From contig OZ252260.1 of NCBI GenBank assembly GCA_965249925.1, positions 1,426,001 through 1,490,000 on the forward strand: 64,000 nucleotides of DNA, given 5' to 3'. Positions 45,822 through 54,461 of this stretch are shown piece after piece. The notes beneath the pieces were generated by a model that had not been told where the DNA came from, ran no database searches, and saw nothing but the letters and a program-made list of their open reading frames with translations. The translations under genes were made by a program, and so were the position numbers. Every line of letters starts with the position of its first letter. Within the stretch, counting starts at the first letter, position 1. Source of the DNA: Hoeflea_A sp965249925. GTDB lineage: Bacteria > Pseudomonadota > Alphaproteobacteria > Rhizobiales > Rhizobiaceae.

Positions 45822-46208
45822 TCAGTCCTTCGAGAATCGCCATTTGTCGAGTTGGCGACGCTCGCGTTTGGTCGGCCGTCCGCTGCCGGTGTCGCGCAAC
45901 GGCGGCCGGGATACCAACCGCCGCGCGTCTTTGGGTGTCGGTGGCGGGCTCATGTCTTCATAAAGAAGCCGCGCTTCTTCGAACGGGCCACGCCGCTGGC
46001 CGGCGCCGACCACCTTCAGCACCTTGACCTGCCGGTCCAGAGTGATGGTCAGCACGTCGCCCGGACCAACCTGGCGGCTGGCCTGATCGATCTTGTCGCT
46101 GTTGACCCGCACCCGCCCCGACTGCGTCAGTTTGGCGGCCAGGGACCGCGATTTGACGATCCTGGCAAAAAACAACCATTTGTCGATGCGTTGCCGTTCG
46201 TCGCCCAT
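45822..46208 (-). CDS. S4-domain RNA-binding protein (Hsp15/HslR-like)
   Basis: A 128-aa protein with an N-terminal S4 fold: RIDKWLFFARIVKSRSLAAKL and GRVRVNSDKIDQASRQVGPG. The C-terminal basic tail has TKRERRQLDKWR. In E. coli Hsp15 binds free 50S subunits carrying nascent chains and rescues stalled ribosomes. It starts 21 bp after the helicase stop and is probably co-transcribed with it. In many alphaproteobacteria the next gene is fdxA; here two extra genes intervene. Confidence 0.9.
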   Translation of the reverse strand: MGDERQRIDKWLFFARIVKSRSLAAKLTQSGRVRVNSDKIDQASRQVGPGDVLTITLDRQVKVLKVVGAGQRRGPFEEARLLYEDMSPPPTPKDARRLVSRPPLRDTGSGRPTKRERRQLDKWRFSKD

Positions 46209-46229
46209 GGGGCGCGGCTCTCCGTTCGG

Positions 46230-49200
46230 CTACTTGTTGAGTTGCTCTTTCAACGCCGCGAGCTTGGCAAACGGCGAATCGGGATCGATCGGTTTTTCCT
46301 TTCTGCGCGGTTTGGCGGACATGTGACCGCCAGCCGGCCGATCGTTCTTGCCGGGTCGCTGCGGCTTGCCTTTGCCCTGCTTCTTGCCGCCGGGCTTCCG
46401 GTTACCTTCCCTTTGCTGGCGGTTGCCGGCATTCTGCCGGTGCCGCCTCGGCCCTTCGGACCGGCCCGCCGGACGCCACAGCAGAACCGGCTTCGGCGCC
46501 TCCTCGGACTCTTCTTTGATCGGGCCCTCAGGAGTCTCGCTGCTTGCGGCAACCGCCTCTGCGGCGGCAACCGGCGGCGCATCGGGGCTCTCCGCCGCCA
46601 CCACTTCGGTCGCCGCTGAGGCGGCTGCCGGCTCGGCGTTCTCCACCTCGGCGCAGCCGGCCGATGCATCGGCGCTCTCAGGCGCCGCGGCGCCGTCGGG
46701 CTTTATCGTGTGGTGCTTGAGGGCAACCACCTCCGGCCCTTTCTTGGCCTCCTCGCTTTCGGATTCCGGTGTTTCCGCCTGCACGGCCTCCGCCAGCTTG
46801 GCGTCGAGCGCCTGCAAATGGGCCGTGGCGTCCTCCTGGGAGACCGCCGCGGATCGGTAGCCCAATCCTTTCAGGATTTCCTCGATGTCGTCCTGTGTTG
46901 CGCCGAGGATCGACAGCATGGCCGGCGTGACCATGAAGCTGCGCCCGTCATAGGCGCCATCGGGGCGCTTGCCGGTCTCCGGTTTCCAGGCGAGCAGCGG
47001 CCGGATCAGGTCCGCCAACCGCTCCAGGATATCGATGCGCACGGCGCGCTTGCCGAGAAATCGAAACCCCGCCAGCCTGTAGAACTCCCGCTCGTAGGAC
47101 GGATCGGTGACCACCGACGTCCGCCCGGCGGCGAGCGCGTTGGTGATCTCACCGTAGCCAGGCTTGTCGAAGCCGTCATTGCGCAATGACCACAGCAGAG
47201 TGATCATCTCCGCCGGTGCCGGTTTGAGCAGGGCCGGCATGAAGATGTGATAAGCACCGAATCGCACGCCGTAGCGCCGCAGCGAACCGCGCGCCTCCTG
47301 GTCGAGCGCCCGCACGTCGTTCGCGACGTCCCGACGGAACAGCACGCCAAGCCCTTCGACCAGCCGAAACGCCAAACCCTTGGCCAGGCCTTCCAGATCC
47401 TCGGCGTTGGCGAGTTCTTCGAGCGGTTTGAGCACCATGGTGATCTGGTGACCGACGAAACGCTGCAGCCGCGAGGTAACAACGTCGAGGGCTGCCGGCG
47501 AGAGGTGGTCGTCGGCCAGCAGCACCATCCCCGGCTTCAAGACGGAGTCGCTGCCGGTCAATCTGGCGACCGGATCGCCGAGCCAGCGGACCAGCCCGTC
47601 GGAGCTCAGCGCGAAGTCGCCATTGCCCGCTGCGTGCAACCGGGCAGCGCGGGCTTCGAACTCCAGGGTCAGCGATTTCTGCGCAGCGGCCAGGACCGCC
47701 TTGGCATCGGGACCTTCGGCACTTGAATCGGGTGTGAACCGGAATCCAGACAGATGTCCGACATGATGACCCTCGACGAAGACATCCCCGTCAACACCGA
47801 TTTCCGCTTCAAGCATGGTCTTTTCTCTCAACCGCTTCATGAGCACAGAAGTCCTGCGGTCAACAAATCGTTTCGTCAACCTCTCATGCAGGGCATCGGA
47901 CAGTCGATCCTCGATTTCGCGCGTCTTTTCCTGCCAGTGTGTCGGATGTGCAAGCCAACCGGGCCGATGCGAGGCATAGGTCCAGGTGCGGATCTGCGAA
48001 ATTCGACCCGATAGGGTATCGATGTCGCCGTCGGTGCGATCGGCCCGCCGCACCTGCTGGGCCACGTAGTCCTCACGGACCGCACCATGACGAACGATGT
48101 CGCGGTAGATGGCGGCAATCAGATCGGCATGCTGGGCCGGTGTGATGCGCCGGTAGTCCGGCAAGGCGCAGACGTCCCACAGCAGTTCGACCTGATCCGG
48201 CGACGAGGTGAGGTCCGACAGCTCACCGCCACGCGCCAGATACTCCAGGGCCTGCTGGTCGACCGCCGGCAGCGCCCGTGTCAGCCCGGTGAAGGCCGGC
48301 GTCGTGTCAAGGCTTGCCCGCAGTGCCTCCACCGACGCGTAGTCCAGTTGCTTGCTGCGCCATTGCAGCACCTTCTCGGATTGGAAATCATGGCTTTCTA
48401 TGCGTTCGACAAGATCCTCCGATAGCGGATCGACGCGGCCGGTGACGCCGAACGTGCCGTCACGCATGTGGCGACCGGCGCGTCCGGCGATCTGGCCGTA
48501 TTCCGCCGGACTGAGCCGCCGGAACTGAAAACCGTCGAACTTGCGGTCCTGGGCGAAGGCGACATGATCGACATCCAGATTGAGGCCCATGCCGATCGCA
48601 TCGGTGGCCACCAGATAGTCGACGTCGCCGGACTGATAGAGCGCCACCTGGGCATTGCGGGTGCGCGGGCTGAGCGCCCCCAGTACGACGGCGGCACCGC
48701 CACGCTGACGGCGGATCAGTTCGGCAACCGCATAGACCTCATCGGCGGAAAAGGCCACGATCGCCGAGCGCCGCGGCAGCCGGGTGATCTTCTTCGAACC
48801 GGCGTAGGCCAGGTGCGACAGGCGCGGGCGCGAAACGACGGTGAGCCCCGGCAACAGGGTTTCGAGGATGCCGCGCATGGTGCCCGAACCGAGCAGCAGC
48901 GTCTCTTCGGTGCCGCGCAAATGCAACAGTCGGTCGGTGAACACATGGCCGCGCTCCAGATCCGCCGCCAGTTGCACCTCGTCGATGGCGACGAATTCGG
49001 CATCCGTCTCCCGCGGCATCGCCTCGACCGTACACACGGAGTATCGGGCACCAGGCGGGCTGATCTTCTCCTCGCCGGTCACCAGCGCCACGTTCTCGAC
49101 ACCGACCTTGCCGACGATGCGTCCATATACTTCGCGCGCCAGCAAGCGCAACGGCAGCCCAATCACGCCGGTGCGGTGTGCCACCATCCGCTCGATCGCA

Positions 49201-49295
49201 TAATGCGTCTTGCCGGTGTTGGTCGGACCGAGCACCGCGACGACGCCGCGACCATTGAATATCATCGGCTTGTCTTGCTTGGGAGTATTCAACAT
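46230..49295 (-). CDS. SUV3-like superfamily II helicase with long acidic/basic C-terminal tail
   Basis: A 1021-aa helicase. Walker A is GPTNTGKTH (23-31), Walker B DEVQ (105-108), motif III-like LLGSGTM, and motif VI QIAGRAGRHMRDG. This is the mitochondrial SUV3/alphaproteobacterial helicase family, acting on RNA or DNA with the degradosome in its eukaryotic relatives. From about residue 850 the protein is low-complexity: an Ala/Glu-rich stretch, then a Lys/Arg/Gly-rich stretch (HRQNAGNRQQREGNRKPGGK) that should bind nucleic acid. ATG 49295 is used; ATG at 49265 is possible. Upstream lies a 640-bp regulatory region. Confidence 0.92.
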   Translation of the reverse strand: MLNTPKQDKPMIFNGRGVVAVLGPTNTGKTHYAIERMVAHRTGVIGLPLRLLAREVYGRIVGKVGVENVALVTGEEKISPPGARYSVCTVEAMPRETDAEFVAIDEVQLAADLERGHVFTDRLLHLRGTEETLLLGSGTMRGILETLLPGLTVVSRPRLSHLAYAGSKKITRLPRRSAIVAFSADEVYAVAELIRRQRGGAAVVLGALSPRTRNAQVALYQSGDVDYLVATDAIGMGLNLDVDHVAFAQDRKFDGFQFRRLSPAEYGQIAGRAGRHMRDGTFGVTGRVDPLSEDLVERIESHDFQSEKVLQWRSKQLDYASVEALRASLDTTPAFTGLTRALPAVDQQALEYLARGGELSDLTSSPDQVELLWDVCALPDYRRITPAQHADLIAAIYRDIVRHGAVREDYVAQQVRRADRTDGDIDTLSGRISQIRTWTYASHRPGWLAHPTHWQEKTREIEDRLSDALHERLTKRFVDRRTSVLMKRLREKTMLEAEIGVDGDVFVEGHHVGHLSGFRFTPDSSAEGPDAKAVLAAAQKSLTLEFEARAARLHAAGNGDFALSSDGLVRWLGDPVARLTGSDSVLKPGMVLLADDHLSPAALDVVTSRLQRFVGHQITMVLKPLEELANAEDLEGLAKGLAFRLVEGLGVLFRRDVANDVRALDQEARGSLRRYGVRFGAYHIFMPALLKPAPAEMITLLWSLRNDGFDKPGYGEITNALAAGRTSVVTDPSYEREFYRLAGFRFLGKRAVRIDILERLADLIRPLLAWKPETGKRPDGAYDGRSFMVTPAMLSILGATQDDIEEILKGLGYRSAAVSQEDATAHLQALDAKLAEAVQAETPESESEEAKKGPEVVALKHHTIKPDGAAAPESADASAGCAEVENAEPAAASAATEVVAAESPDAPPVAAAEAVAASSETPEGPIKEESEEAPKPVLLWRPAGRSEGPRRHRQNAGNRQQREGNRKPGGKKQGKGKPQRPGKNDRPAGGHMSAKPRRKEKPIDPDSPFAKLAALKEQLNK

Positions 49296-49430
49296 CGAAT
49301 GTGCGGGGTCTTCTACGGTCCGTTGCGCTGCGCAGGCCTGGCTCGCATCTGTTCGTGCCGGGCCCGTATCACGTTAGATGGGTGCGAGGTTGGTGAATGT
49401 CACCTGTGAAATTAACGGATGGAACAGGGA

Positions 49431-49458
49431 CGGAACGAATCGGCGACGAATCACTGAC
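49431..49458 (+). repeat. Direct repeat A, copy 1 (28 bp)
   Basis: Begins CGGAACGAATCGGCGACGAA and matches copy 2 at 49715-49742 in 26 of 28 positions. It contains two GAATC sites. About 20-30 bp downstream, TGTTCACAC and CACACCC..ATATGCCG are also repeated in both copies (49477-49497 and 49761-49793), so the repeat unit is composite, about 65-80 bp long. Confidence 0.75.
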
Positions 49459-49623
49459 TCGCGACGATTCAGGGTTTGTTCACACCCAGATATGCCGGTT
49501 CAAACAATTTTCGACACAAGATGCTGAATCTGTCCGGTGACACATGTCGATAACCGGCCGGCGATCCGCCGATCCGCGTTAACCCTTTCGACAAAGGCCG
49601 CGGCGGGCTCCCGACGGGTTTCG

Positions 49624-49639
49624 TTAAGGTTCTGTTAAC
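49624..49639. promoter_or_regulatory. CtrA-like binding site (TTAA-N7-TTAAC)
   Basis: TTAA at 49624-49627, seven bases, then TTAAC at 49635-49639, which fits the TTAA-N7-TTAA(C) consensus for the alphaproteobacterial cell-cycle regulator CtrA. Its position amid GANTC sites favours function, but binding is unproven. Confidence 0.5.
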
Positions 49640-49714
49640 ATGTCCGAATTCGACAGATTCGTAGCGGCCCGAAAGCCATTGCTTTGGGTCCTGCGTTAAC
49701 ACTTTGACCAAAAC

Positions 49715-49742
49715 CGGAACGAATCGTCGACGAATCGCTGAC
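49715..49742 (+). repeat. Direct repeat A, copy 2 (28 bp)
   Basis: Begins CGGAACGAATCGTCGACGAA; two differences from copy 1, 284 bp away in the same orientation. It carries two GAATC sites and is followed by the same TGTTCACAC and ATATGCCG elements as copy 1, though with extra bases between them. Confidence 0.75.
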
Positions 49743-49935
49743 AACATGACGTTCCCCCTCTGTTCACACAACATGTGGCACACCCATATGCCGTCAGGCA
49801 CAAACCCTGTCGCCCTAGGCGACGTGTTTGCGCCGCTCACGGCGCCGCCCGTTAACCTTTGAACCGGCGACACCGGCCCGGTTGCACAGTGGCTGGACCG
49901 GTATCGCGGAAACGGCAACGAAGCACCGATTTGAA

Positions 49936-50661
49936 TTAGACGAAGAACTGTCCGCCGTTGGCCGAGATGGTCGAGCCGGTGATGAAACCGGCATCATCGG
50001 AGGCCAGGAAAACGACGCAACGGGCGACTTCCTCCGGCTCGCCGAGGCGGCCGACCGGAATCAGCGGCAGGATGCGCTCGTTGAGCACTTTCTCAGGCAC
50101 CGCGCGCACCATTTCGGTGCCGATATAGCCCGGACAGATGGCATTGACGGTAATGCCCTTGGCCGCGCCCTCCTGCGCCAGCGTTTTGGTCAGACCGAGA
50201 TCACCGGCCTTCGACGCCGAGTAATTGGCCTGCCCCATCTGGCCTTTCTGCCCGTTAATCGACGAGATGATGATCACCCGGCCGAAGCCGCGCTCCCGCA
50301 TCCCCGGCCAAATCGGATGGGTCATGTTGAACACACCGGTCAGATTGGTGTCGATGACCTCGTTCCACTGCTCCGGTGTCATTTTGTGGAACATGCCGTC
50401 GCGGGTGATGCCGGCATTGTTGACGAGGACCTCGACCGGGCCCAGATCCGCCTCCACCTTGCCGATTCCGTCAACGCAGGACTGATAGTTGGCGACGTCC
50501 CACTTGTAGACGCCGATACCGGTTTCTTCCTTGAAGGCGTTGGCCTTCTCGTCGTTGCCGGCATAGCTGGCGGCGACCTTGCAGCCGGCATCCTTGAGGG
50601 CGATGGATATCGCCGCGCCGATGCCGCGCGTTCCACCGGTAACGAGTGCAACTCTGCTCAT
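49936..50661 (-). CDS. phaB: Acetoacetyl-CoA reductase
   Basis: A 241-aa short-chain dehydrogenase that reduces acetoacetyl-CoA to (R)-3-hydroxybutyryl-CoA with NADPH for polyhydroxybutyrate. The cofactor motif is TGGTRGIG (8-15); NNAGITRDGMFHKM and the catalytic SSINGQKGQMGQANYSASKA region with Tyr and Lys are characteristic of PhaB. RVALVTGG at the N-terminus and a GGAGG site before ATG fix the start. It lies 59 bp after phaA, in the same operon. Confidence 0.95.
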   Translation of the reverse strand: MSRVALVTGGTRGIGAAISIALKDAGCKVAASYAGNDEKANAFKEETGIGVYKWDVANYQSCVDGIGKVEADLGPVEVLVNNAGITRDGMFHKMTPEQWNEVIDTNLTGVFNMTHPIWPGMRERGFGRVIIISSINGQKGQMGQANYSASKAGDLGLTKTLAQEGAAKGITVNAICPGYIGTEMVRAVPEKVLNERILPLIPVGRLGEPEEVARCVVFLASDDAGFITGSTISANGGQFFV

Positions 50662-50720
50662 GGGGTATTTTCCTCCGAACGTTTATGTTGGGCGGGCGGC
50701 GGACGCCGCCCGATCGTTGA

Positions 50721-51902
50721 TCAGTCGCGTTGCACGCACATGGCGACGCCCATGCCGCCGCCGATGCACAGGGTTGCCAGGCCCTTTTTCACGTCACGTC
50801 GGCGCATTTCGAACAGCAGCGTGTTGAGAATGCGGGCGCCGGACGCGCCGATCGGGTGGCCGATGGCGATGGCACCACCATTGACGTTGACGATCTCGGT
50901 ATCCCAGCCGAGATCCTTGTTGACCGCACAGGCCTGCGCTGCGAACGCCTCGTTGGCCTCGACCAGGTCCAGGTCGTCGATCGACCAGCCAGCCTTTTCC
51001 AGCGCCCGGCGCGAGGCCGGAATCGGACCGGTTCCCATGATCTGCGGATCGACGCCGGCCGTCGCCCACGAAACGATCCGCGCCATCGGCGTGACGCCGC
51101 GCTTCTGCGCCATCTCCTCGGTCATCAGTACTGCCGCGCCGGCGCCGTCGTTGATGCCGGAGGCATTGGCCGCGGTGACCGTGCCCTCCTTGTTGAAGGC
51201 CGGCCGCAACTTGGCGACCTGGTCGAGCGACGCACCGTGACGGATGTACTCGTCCTGATCGACGACGGTTTCGCCTTTGCGCGTCTTGACGGTGAAAGCG
51301 ACGATTTCGTCGGCGAAGCGGCCTTCCTTCTGCGCGGCCTCAGCCTTGTTTTGCGAGGCGACGGCGAAGACGTCCTGTTCCTCGCGGGTCAATTGCCATT
51401 TTTCGGCGACGTTCTCGGCGGTATTGCCCATGTGGTAGCCGTAGAAGGCGTCTATCAGCCCGTCCTTGATCATCGTGTCGACCAGTTTCATGTCGCCCAT
51501 CTTCTGGCCGGCGCGCAAGTGCGCGCAGTGCGGCGCCATGGACATCGATTCCTGGCCGCCCGCGACAATGATCGAGGCGTCGCCGGTCTGGATTTGCTGC
51601 AAGCCGACGGCGACGGCGCGCAGACCGGAACCGCACAGCTGGTTGAGGCCCCAGGCGGTCTTCTCCGCCGGGATGCCGGCCGCCATGGCCGCCTGGCGCG
51701 CCGGATTCTGGCCCTCACCGGCGGCGAGGATCTGGCCCATGATGACTTCGTCGACCTCGCCCGGCTCGACGCCGGCGCGATTGAGGGCTTCGGCGATCGC
51801 CGCGGCACCAAGTTCGTGGGCTGGAACGTTGGCAAAAGCGCCGTTGAAGGAGCCGACGGGCGTTCGTGCGGCACTGGCTATGACGATAGAGGATTGGGTC
51901 AT
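50721..51902 (-). CDS. phaA: Acetyl-CoA acetyltransferase (beta-ketothiolase)
   Basis: A 393-aa thiolase. Cys90 (LNQLCGSGLRAV) is the acyl-carrying nucleophile; the C-terminal GHPIGASGAR histidine and CIGGGMGVAMC cysteine complete the active site. It condenses two acetyl-CoA to acetoacetyl-CoA, the first step of polyhydroxybutyrate synthesis. Length is normal. It begins the phaAB operon, divergent from the regulator gene phaR with a 288-bp shared upstream region. Confidence 0.96.
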   Translation of the reverse strand: MTQSSIVIASAARTPVGSFNGAFANVPAHELGAAAIAEALNRAGVEPGEVDEVIMGQILAAGEGQNPARQAAMAAGIPAEKTAWGLNQLCGSGLRAVAVGLQQIQTGDASIIVAGGQESMSMAPHCAHLRAGQKMGDMKLVDTMIKDGLIDAFYGYHMGNTAENVAEKWQLTREEQDVFAVASQNKAEAAQKEGRFADEIVAFTVKTRKGETVVDQDEYIRHGASLDQVAKLRPAFNKEGTVTAANASGINDGAGAAVLMTEEMAQKRGVTPMARIVSWATAGVDPQIMGTGPIPASRRALEKAGWSIDDLDLVEANEAFAAQACAVNKDLGWDTEIVNVNGGAIAIGHPIGASGARILNTLLFEMRRRDVKKGLATLCIGGGMGVAMCVQRD

Positions 51903-52190
51903 TCGATTGCTCTGAAATTTCGAGTTGAAGTCCAGGATGAGGGGTCCGTTTTGAAAGTGAAGCAGGACGCACCGGAAGTCAAACGCAGTTGCAGCATGAG
52001 AGCATACCAGGCGGGCTGCAAAGCCCGATTACCCGAATATTGACCGTCGCCGCAATGCACAATCAGTCGTAATTAATGCTATACTTTTACGCTCGCCCGT
52101 GCTCATCTGAATTGCCGGACGCGGTATCGGGTCTGCGCCGCCTATCTATCGCGCGGCATTGAGCAATTGCCGGCATGGAGGTTATTCGGG
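51903..52190. promoter_or_regulatory. Divergent phaA/phaR upstream region
   Basis: A 288-bp non-coding gap holding the promoters of phaAB and phaR. It contains TGC/GCA-rich elements (GCAGTTGCAGCATGAGAGCA around 51982-52001, and GCAATTGC at 52162-52169), a composition reported for PhaR operators. Regulation of both sides by PhaR is likely but inferred. Confidence 0.4.
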
Positions 52191-52778
52191 ATGGCTAAAA
52201 AAGACGGTCAAACGATCATCAAGAAGTATGCCAATCGTCGGCTCTACAACACGGGTACCAGCACCTATGTGACGCTGGACGACCTCGCTGTCATGGTCAA
52301 GGACGGCGACGATTTTGTCGTTGTCGATGCCAAATCGGGTGAAGACATCACCCACTCGGTCCTGACCCAGATCATCTTCGAACAGGAATCGAAAACCGGC
52401 AACACGCTGCTTCCGGTATCATTTCTGCGCCAGCTCATCTCCTACTATGGCGACCAGATGCAGATGCTGGTTCCTAGCTATCTGGAGCACTCGATGAGTG
52501 CCTTCACCGCCCAGCAGGATCAGATGCGCGAGCACATTTCAAAAGCGTTCGGCGACACACCGATCGGCCGCAACATGCAGGTGCCGATGCAACTGATGGA
52601 AGAACAGGTGCGACGCAACACCGAGATGTTCCAGCAGGCCATGAAAATGTTTTCACCATTCGCCGGCGCCGGCGGTACCGGCCCAGCAAGCAAGGCGAGC
52701 GGTGAAAACCGCGACCTAAAGGAACTTAAGGATCAGCTGAAGGCGCTGCAGGACAAGCTCGATTCCATGGGCGACTGA
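52191..52778 (+). CDS. phaR: Polyhydroxyalkanoate synthesis repressor PhaR
   Basis: A 195-aa regulator: the DNA-binding domain TIIKKYANRRLYNTGTSTYV with VTLDDLAVMVKDGDDFVVVD and DITHSVLTQIIFEQE, then a helical PHB-accumulation region ending in a Lys/Leu coiled coil (LKELKDQLKALQDKLDSM). PhaR binds PHB granules and, when free, represses phasin and PHA genes. ATG 52191 has GGAGG upstream; the start 8 codons earlier lacks one. The PHA synthase gene phaC is not in the window. Confidence 0.95.
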   Translation: MAKKDGQTIIKKYANRRLYNTGTSTYVTLDDLAVMVKDGDDFVVVDAKSGEDITHSVLTQIIFEQESKTGNTLLPVSFLRQLISYYGDQMQMLVPSYLEHSMSAFTAQQDQMREHISKAFGDTPIGRNMQVPMQLMEEQVRRNTEMFQQAMKMFSPFAGAGGTGPASKASGENRDLKELKDQLKALQDKLDSMGD

Positions 52779-52782
52779 CCGA

Positions 52783-53577
52783 CTACGGAGATCCGCAGTA
52801 CGCCCTTTTCGTTGCTACCGGTGAGAGACCGACCAGATGACGGCGCGCCGACCGTGATGCCCCCTGCGGCGCCAGCACCGGCACGAACACCCTGCGCGAA
52901 GCGCGTTCGGCGACAGGCAGACCCTGATACAGCCGTTTTTGCGCCTCGACGATGACCGCCCCGGCAAGAAACGGCCAGTAGCGCCGCCCGACGCGCTCCA
53001 GAGTGCCGGACAAGCGTTGCGCAGACTTGCGCCGCGACGGCGGAAACAAAAGCGCTTCTGCAAAGGCGCCGGGCGTAAAGTTGGTATCGCGCAGCAGCCG
53101 CGTCAACTGGTTGCGCGAATAGGGCGTTCCCGATCCGAACGGCGTGTGCTCGAGCCGCGCCCAAACGCCGCGCCGGTTCGGAGCCACGATGACCAGCCGG
53201 CCGCCCGGCGCCAGCACCCGCCAGACTTCCTTCAGGGTCTCGCGGGGGTTTTCGGCATACTCCAGCACGTGCACCATCAATACGCGATCGACCGAGGCAT
53301 CGGCAAGCGGCAGTTCCTCGTCGAACACCAGTGCGGTGGCGGAAGCCTCCTGCGGCGGCCAGTTCACCGCTCCCTGGGCTGCCGGCATGAAGGCGAAGGT
53401 GCGCTCCGTGTCGGCGCGGAAGCGGTCCAGATAGGGCAGCGCATAGCCGAGACCCAGAAGCCGTTCGGCCGGCAGCGGCGTCCACACCGACGTGAGCGCC
53501 ATTGCAATCGACCGCTGGGCGAGCATGCCGAGCCTCGAATGATAGAACTGGCGGATGTCGACAATGTCGTTTTGCAT
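52783..53577 (-). CDS. Class I SAM-dependent methyltransferase
   Basis: A 264-aa protein. The SAM region includes LLGLGYALPYL, the acidic loop ATALVFDEELPLADASVDRV, and MVHVLEYAENPRETLKEVWRVLAPGGRLVIV. The usual GxGxG motif is only partly kept (GLGYA). I chose ATG 53577 (MQNDIVDIRQFYHSRLG), the usual start in this alphaproteobacterial family found beside gloB; the longer frame overlaps the divergent gloB promoter. It overlaps none of its neighbours and converges with phaR, 4 bp apart. The methyl acceptor is unknown. Confidence 0.85.
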   Translation of the reverse strand: MQNDIVDIRQFYHSRLGMLAQRSIAMALTSVWTPLPAERLLGLGYALPYLDRFRADTERTFAFMPAAQGAVNWPPQEASATALVFDEELPLADASVDRVLMVHVLEYAENPRETLKEVWRVLAPGGRLVIVAPNRRGVWARLEHTPFGSGTPYSRNQLTRLLRDTNFTPGAFAEALLFPPSRRKSAQRLSGTLERVGRRYWPFLAGAVIVEAQKRLYQGLPVAERASRRVFVPVLAPQGASRSARRHLVGLSPVATKRAYCGSP

Positions 53578-53696
53578 GGATCTTTTTTCAAAAGCGTCCG
53601 CTTCCGGTTTTGAACCACGGCGCGTCGCGGCCGGCAAGCCCGTTTCGCCGGCCCGCATACTAATGTAGGCTGTTTAAAAACCGGGAGATCCTCATC

Positions 53697-54461
53697 ATGA
53701 CCACCTTGCAGATCGAGCAGTTTATGTGTCGCAGCGACAATTTCGGGGTGCTGGTTCACGACACCGCGACCGGCGCCACCGCGTCCATTGACGCGCCGGA
53801 GGAGAACCCCATTCTGGACGCGCTCGAGCAGCACGGATGGCAGCTGACCCACATCCTGACCACCCATCATCACATGGACCATGTGGCGGCCAATGAGGCG
53901 CTCAAGGCCAAGTTCTCGGCGACTGTCATCGGCCCACGCGACAGCAAGATTCCAGGCCTCGACACGCCGGTCGGCGACGGCGACAGATTTCAATTCGCCG
54001 GCTACGATGTCGAGGTGATCGCCACGCCCGGCCATACGCTCGATCACATCTGCTATCACATTCCGGCCGTCGAGACGGCATTCACCGCCGATACGCTGTT
54101 CGCCATCGGCTGCGGTCGCGTGTTTGAGGGCACCCCGGAGCAGATGTTCCATTCCCTGCAGAAGCTGGCCGCTCTGTCCGACGACACGGTGGTCTATTGC
54201 GGCCACGAATATACGGAGACCAACGCGCAGTTTGCCCTGACCATCGATCCGGGCAATGCGGAACTGGTGCAGCGGGCCACCGACGTGAACGGCCTGCGGG
54301 CGCTGGGCAAGCCGACGCTGCCGACGACCATCGGCATGGAAAAGGTCACCAACCCCTTCCTGCGCACCGACGACGAGGCCATCCGTCACCTGTTGGGGAT
54401 GGAGGATGCCAGCGACGTGGAAGTGTTTGCCGAAATTCGCCGCCGCAAGGATAATTTCTGA
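53697..54461 (+). CDS. gloB: Hydroxyacylglutathione hydrolase (glyoxalase II)
   Basis: A 254-aa metallo-beta-lactamase-fold enzyme that releases D-lactate and glutathione from S-lactoylglutathione. The two-metal motif is His57, His59, Asp61 and His62 (TTHHHMDHVAAN); further ligands are in ATPGHTLDHICYH and FTADTLFAIGCGRVFEG; VVYCGHEYTETNAQFAL carries the late histidine. The C-terminal FLRTDDEAIRH is the glyoxalase II tail domain. ATG 53697 has GGGAG. Divergent from the methyltransferase, as in many alphaproteobacteria. Confidence 0.95.
   Translation: MTTLQIEQFMCRSDNFGVLVHDTATGATASIDAPEENPILDALEQHGWQLTHILTTHHHMDHVAANEALKAKFSATVIGPRDSKIPGLDTPVGDGDRFQFAGYDVEVIATPGHTLDHICYHIPAVETAFTADTLFAIGCGRVFEGTPEQMFHSLQKLAALSDDTVVYCGHEYTETNAQFALTIDPGNAELVQRATDVNGLRALGKPTLPTTIGMEKVTNPFLRTDDEAIRHLLGMEDASDVEVFAEIRRRKDNF

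Larger units (their letters stand above)
49296..49935. other. 640-bp non-coding region with GANTC cluster, CtrA-like site and repeats
   Basis: No convincing gene on either strand. It contains eight GANTC (CcrM-type) sites between 49437 and 49736, four of them within 34 bp. A TTAA-N7-TTAA CtrA-like site lies at 49624-49638, and further TTAAC(C) sites at 49412, 49579, 49696 and 49852. A perfect stem GTCGCC-CTA-GGCGAC is at 49809-49823. It holds the helicase promoter at its low-coordinate end; the phaB stop lies at the other end. Confidence 0.65.

Noticed and set aside
49469..49918. 149-codon minus-strand open frame in the region upstream of the helicase
   Set aside because: It runs through the direct repeats, the GANTC cluster and the CtrA-like site, and its product has no recognisable domain or good ribosome-binding site. 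Chance frames of this length are common at this GC content.
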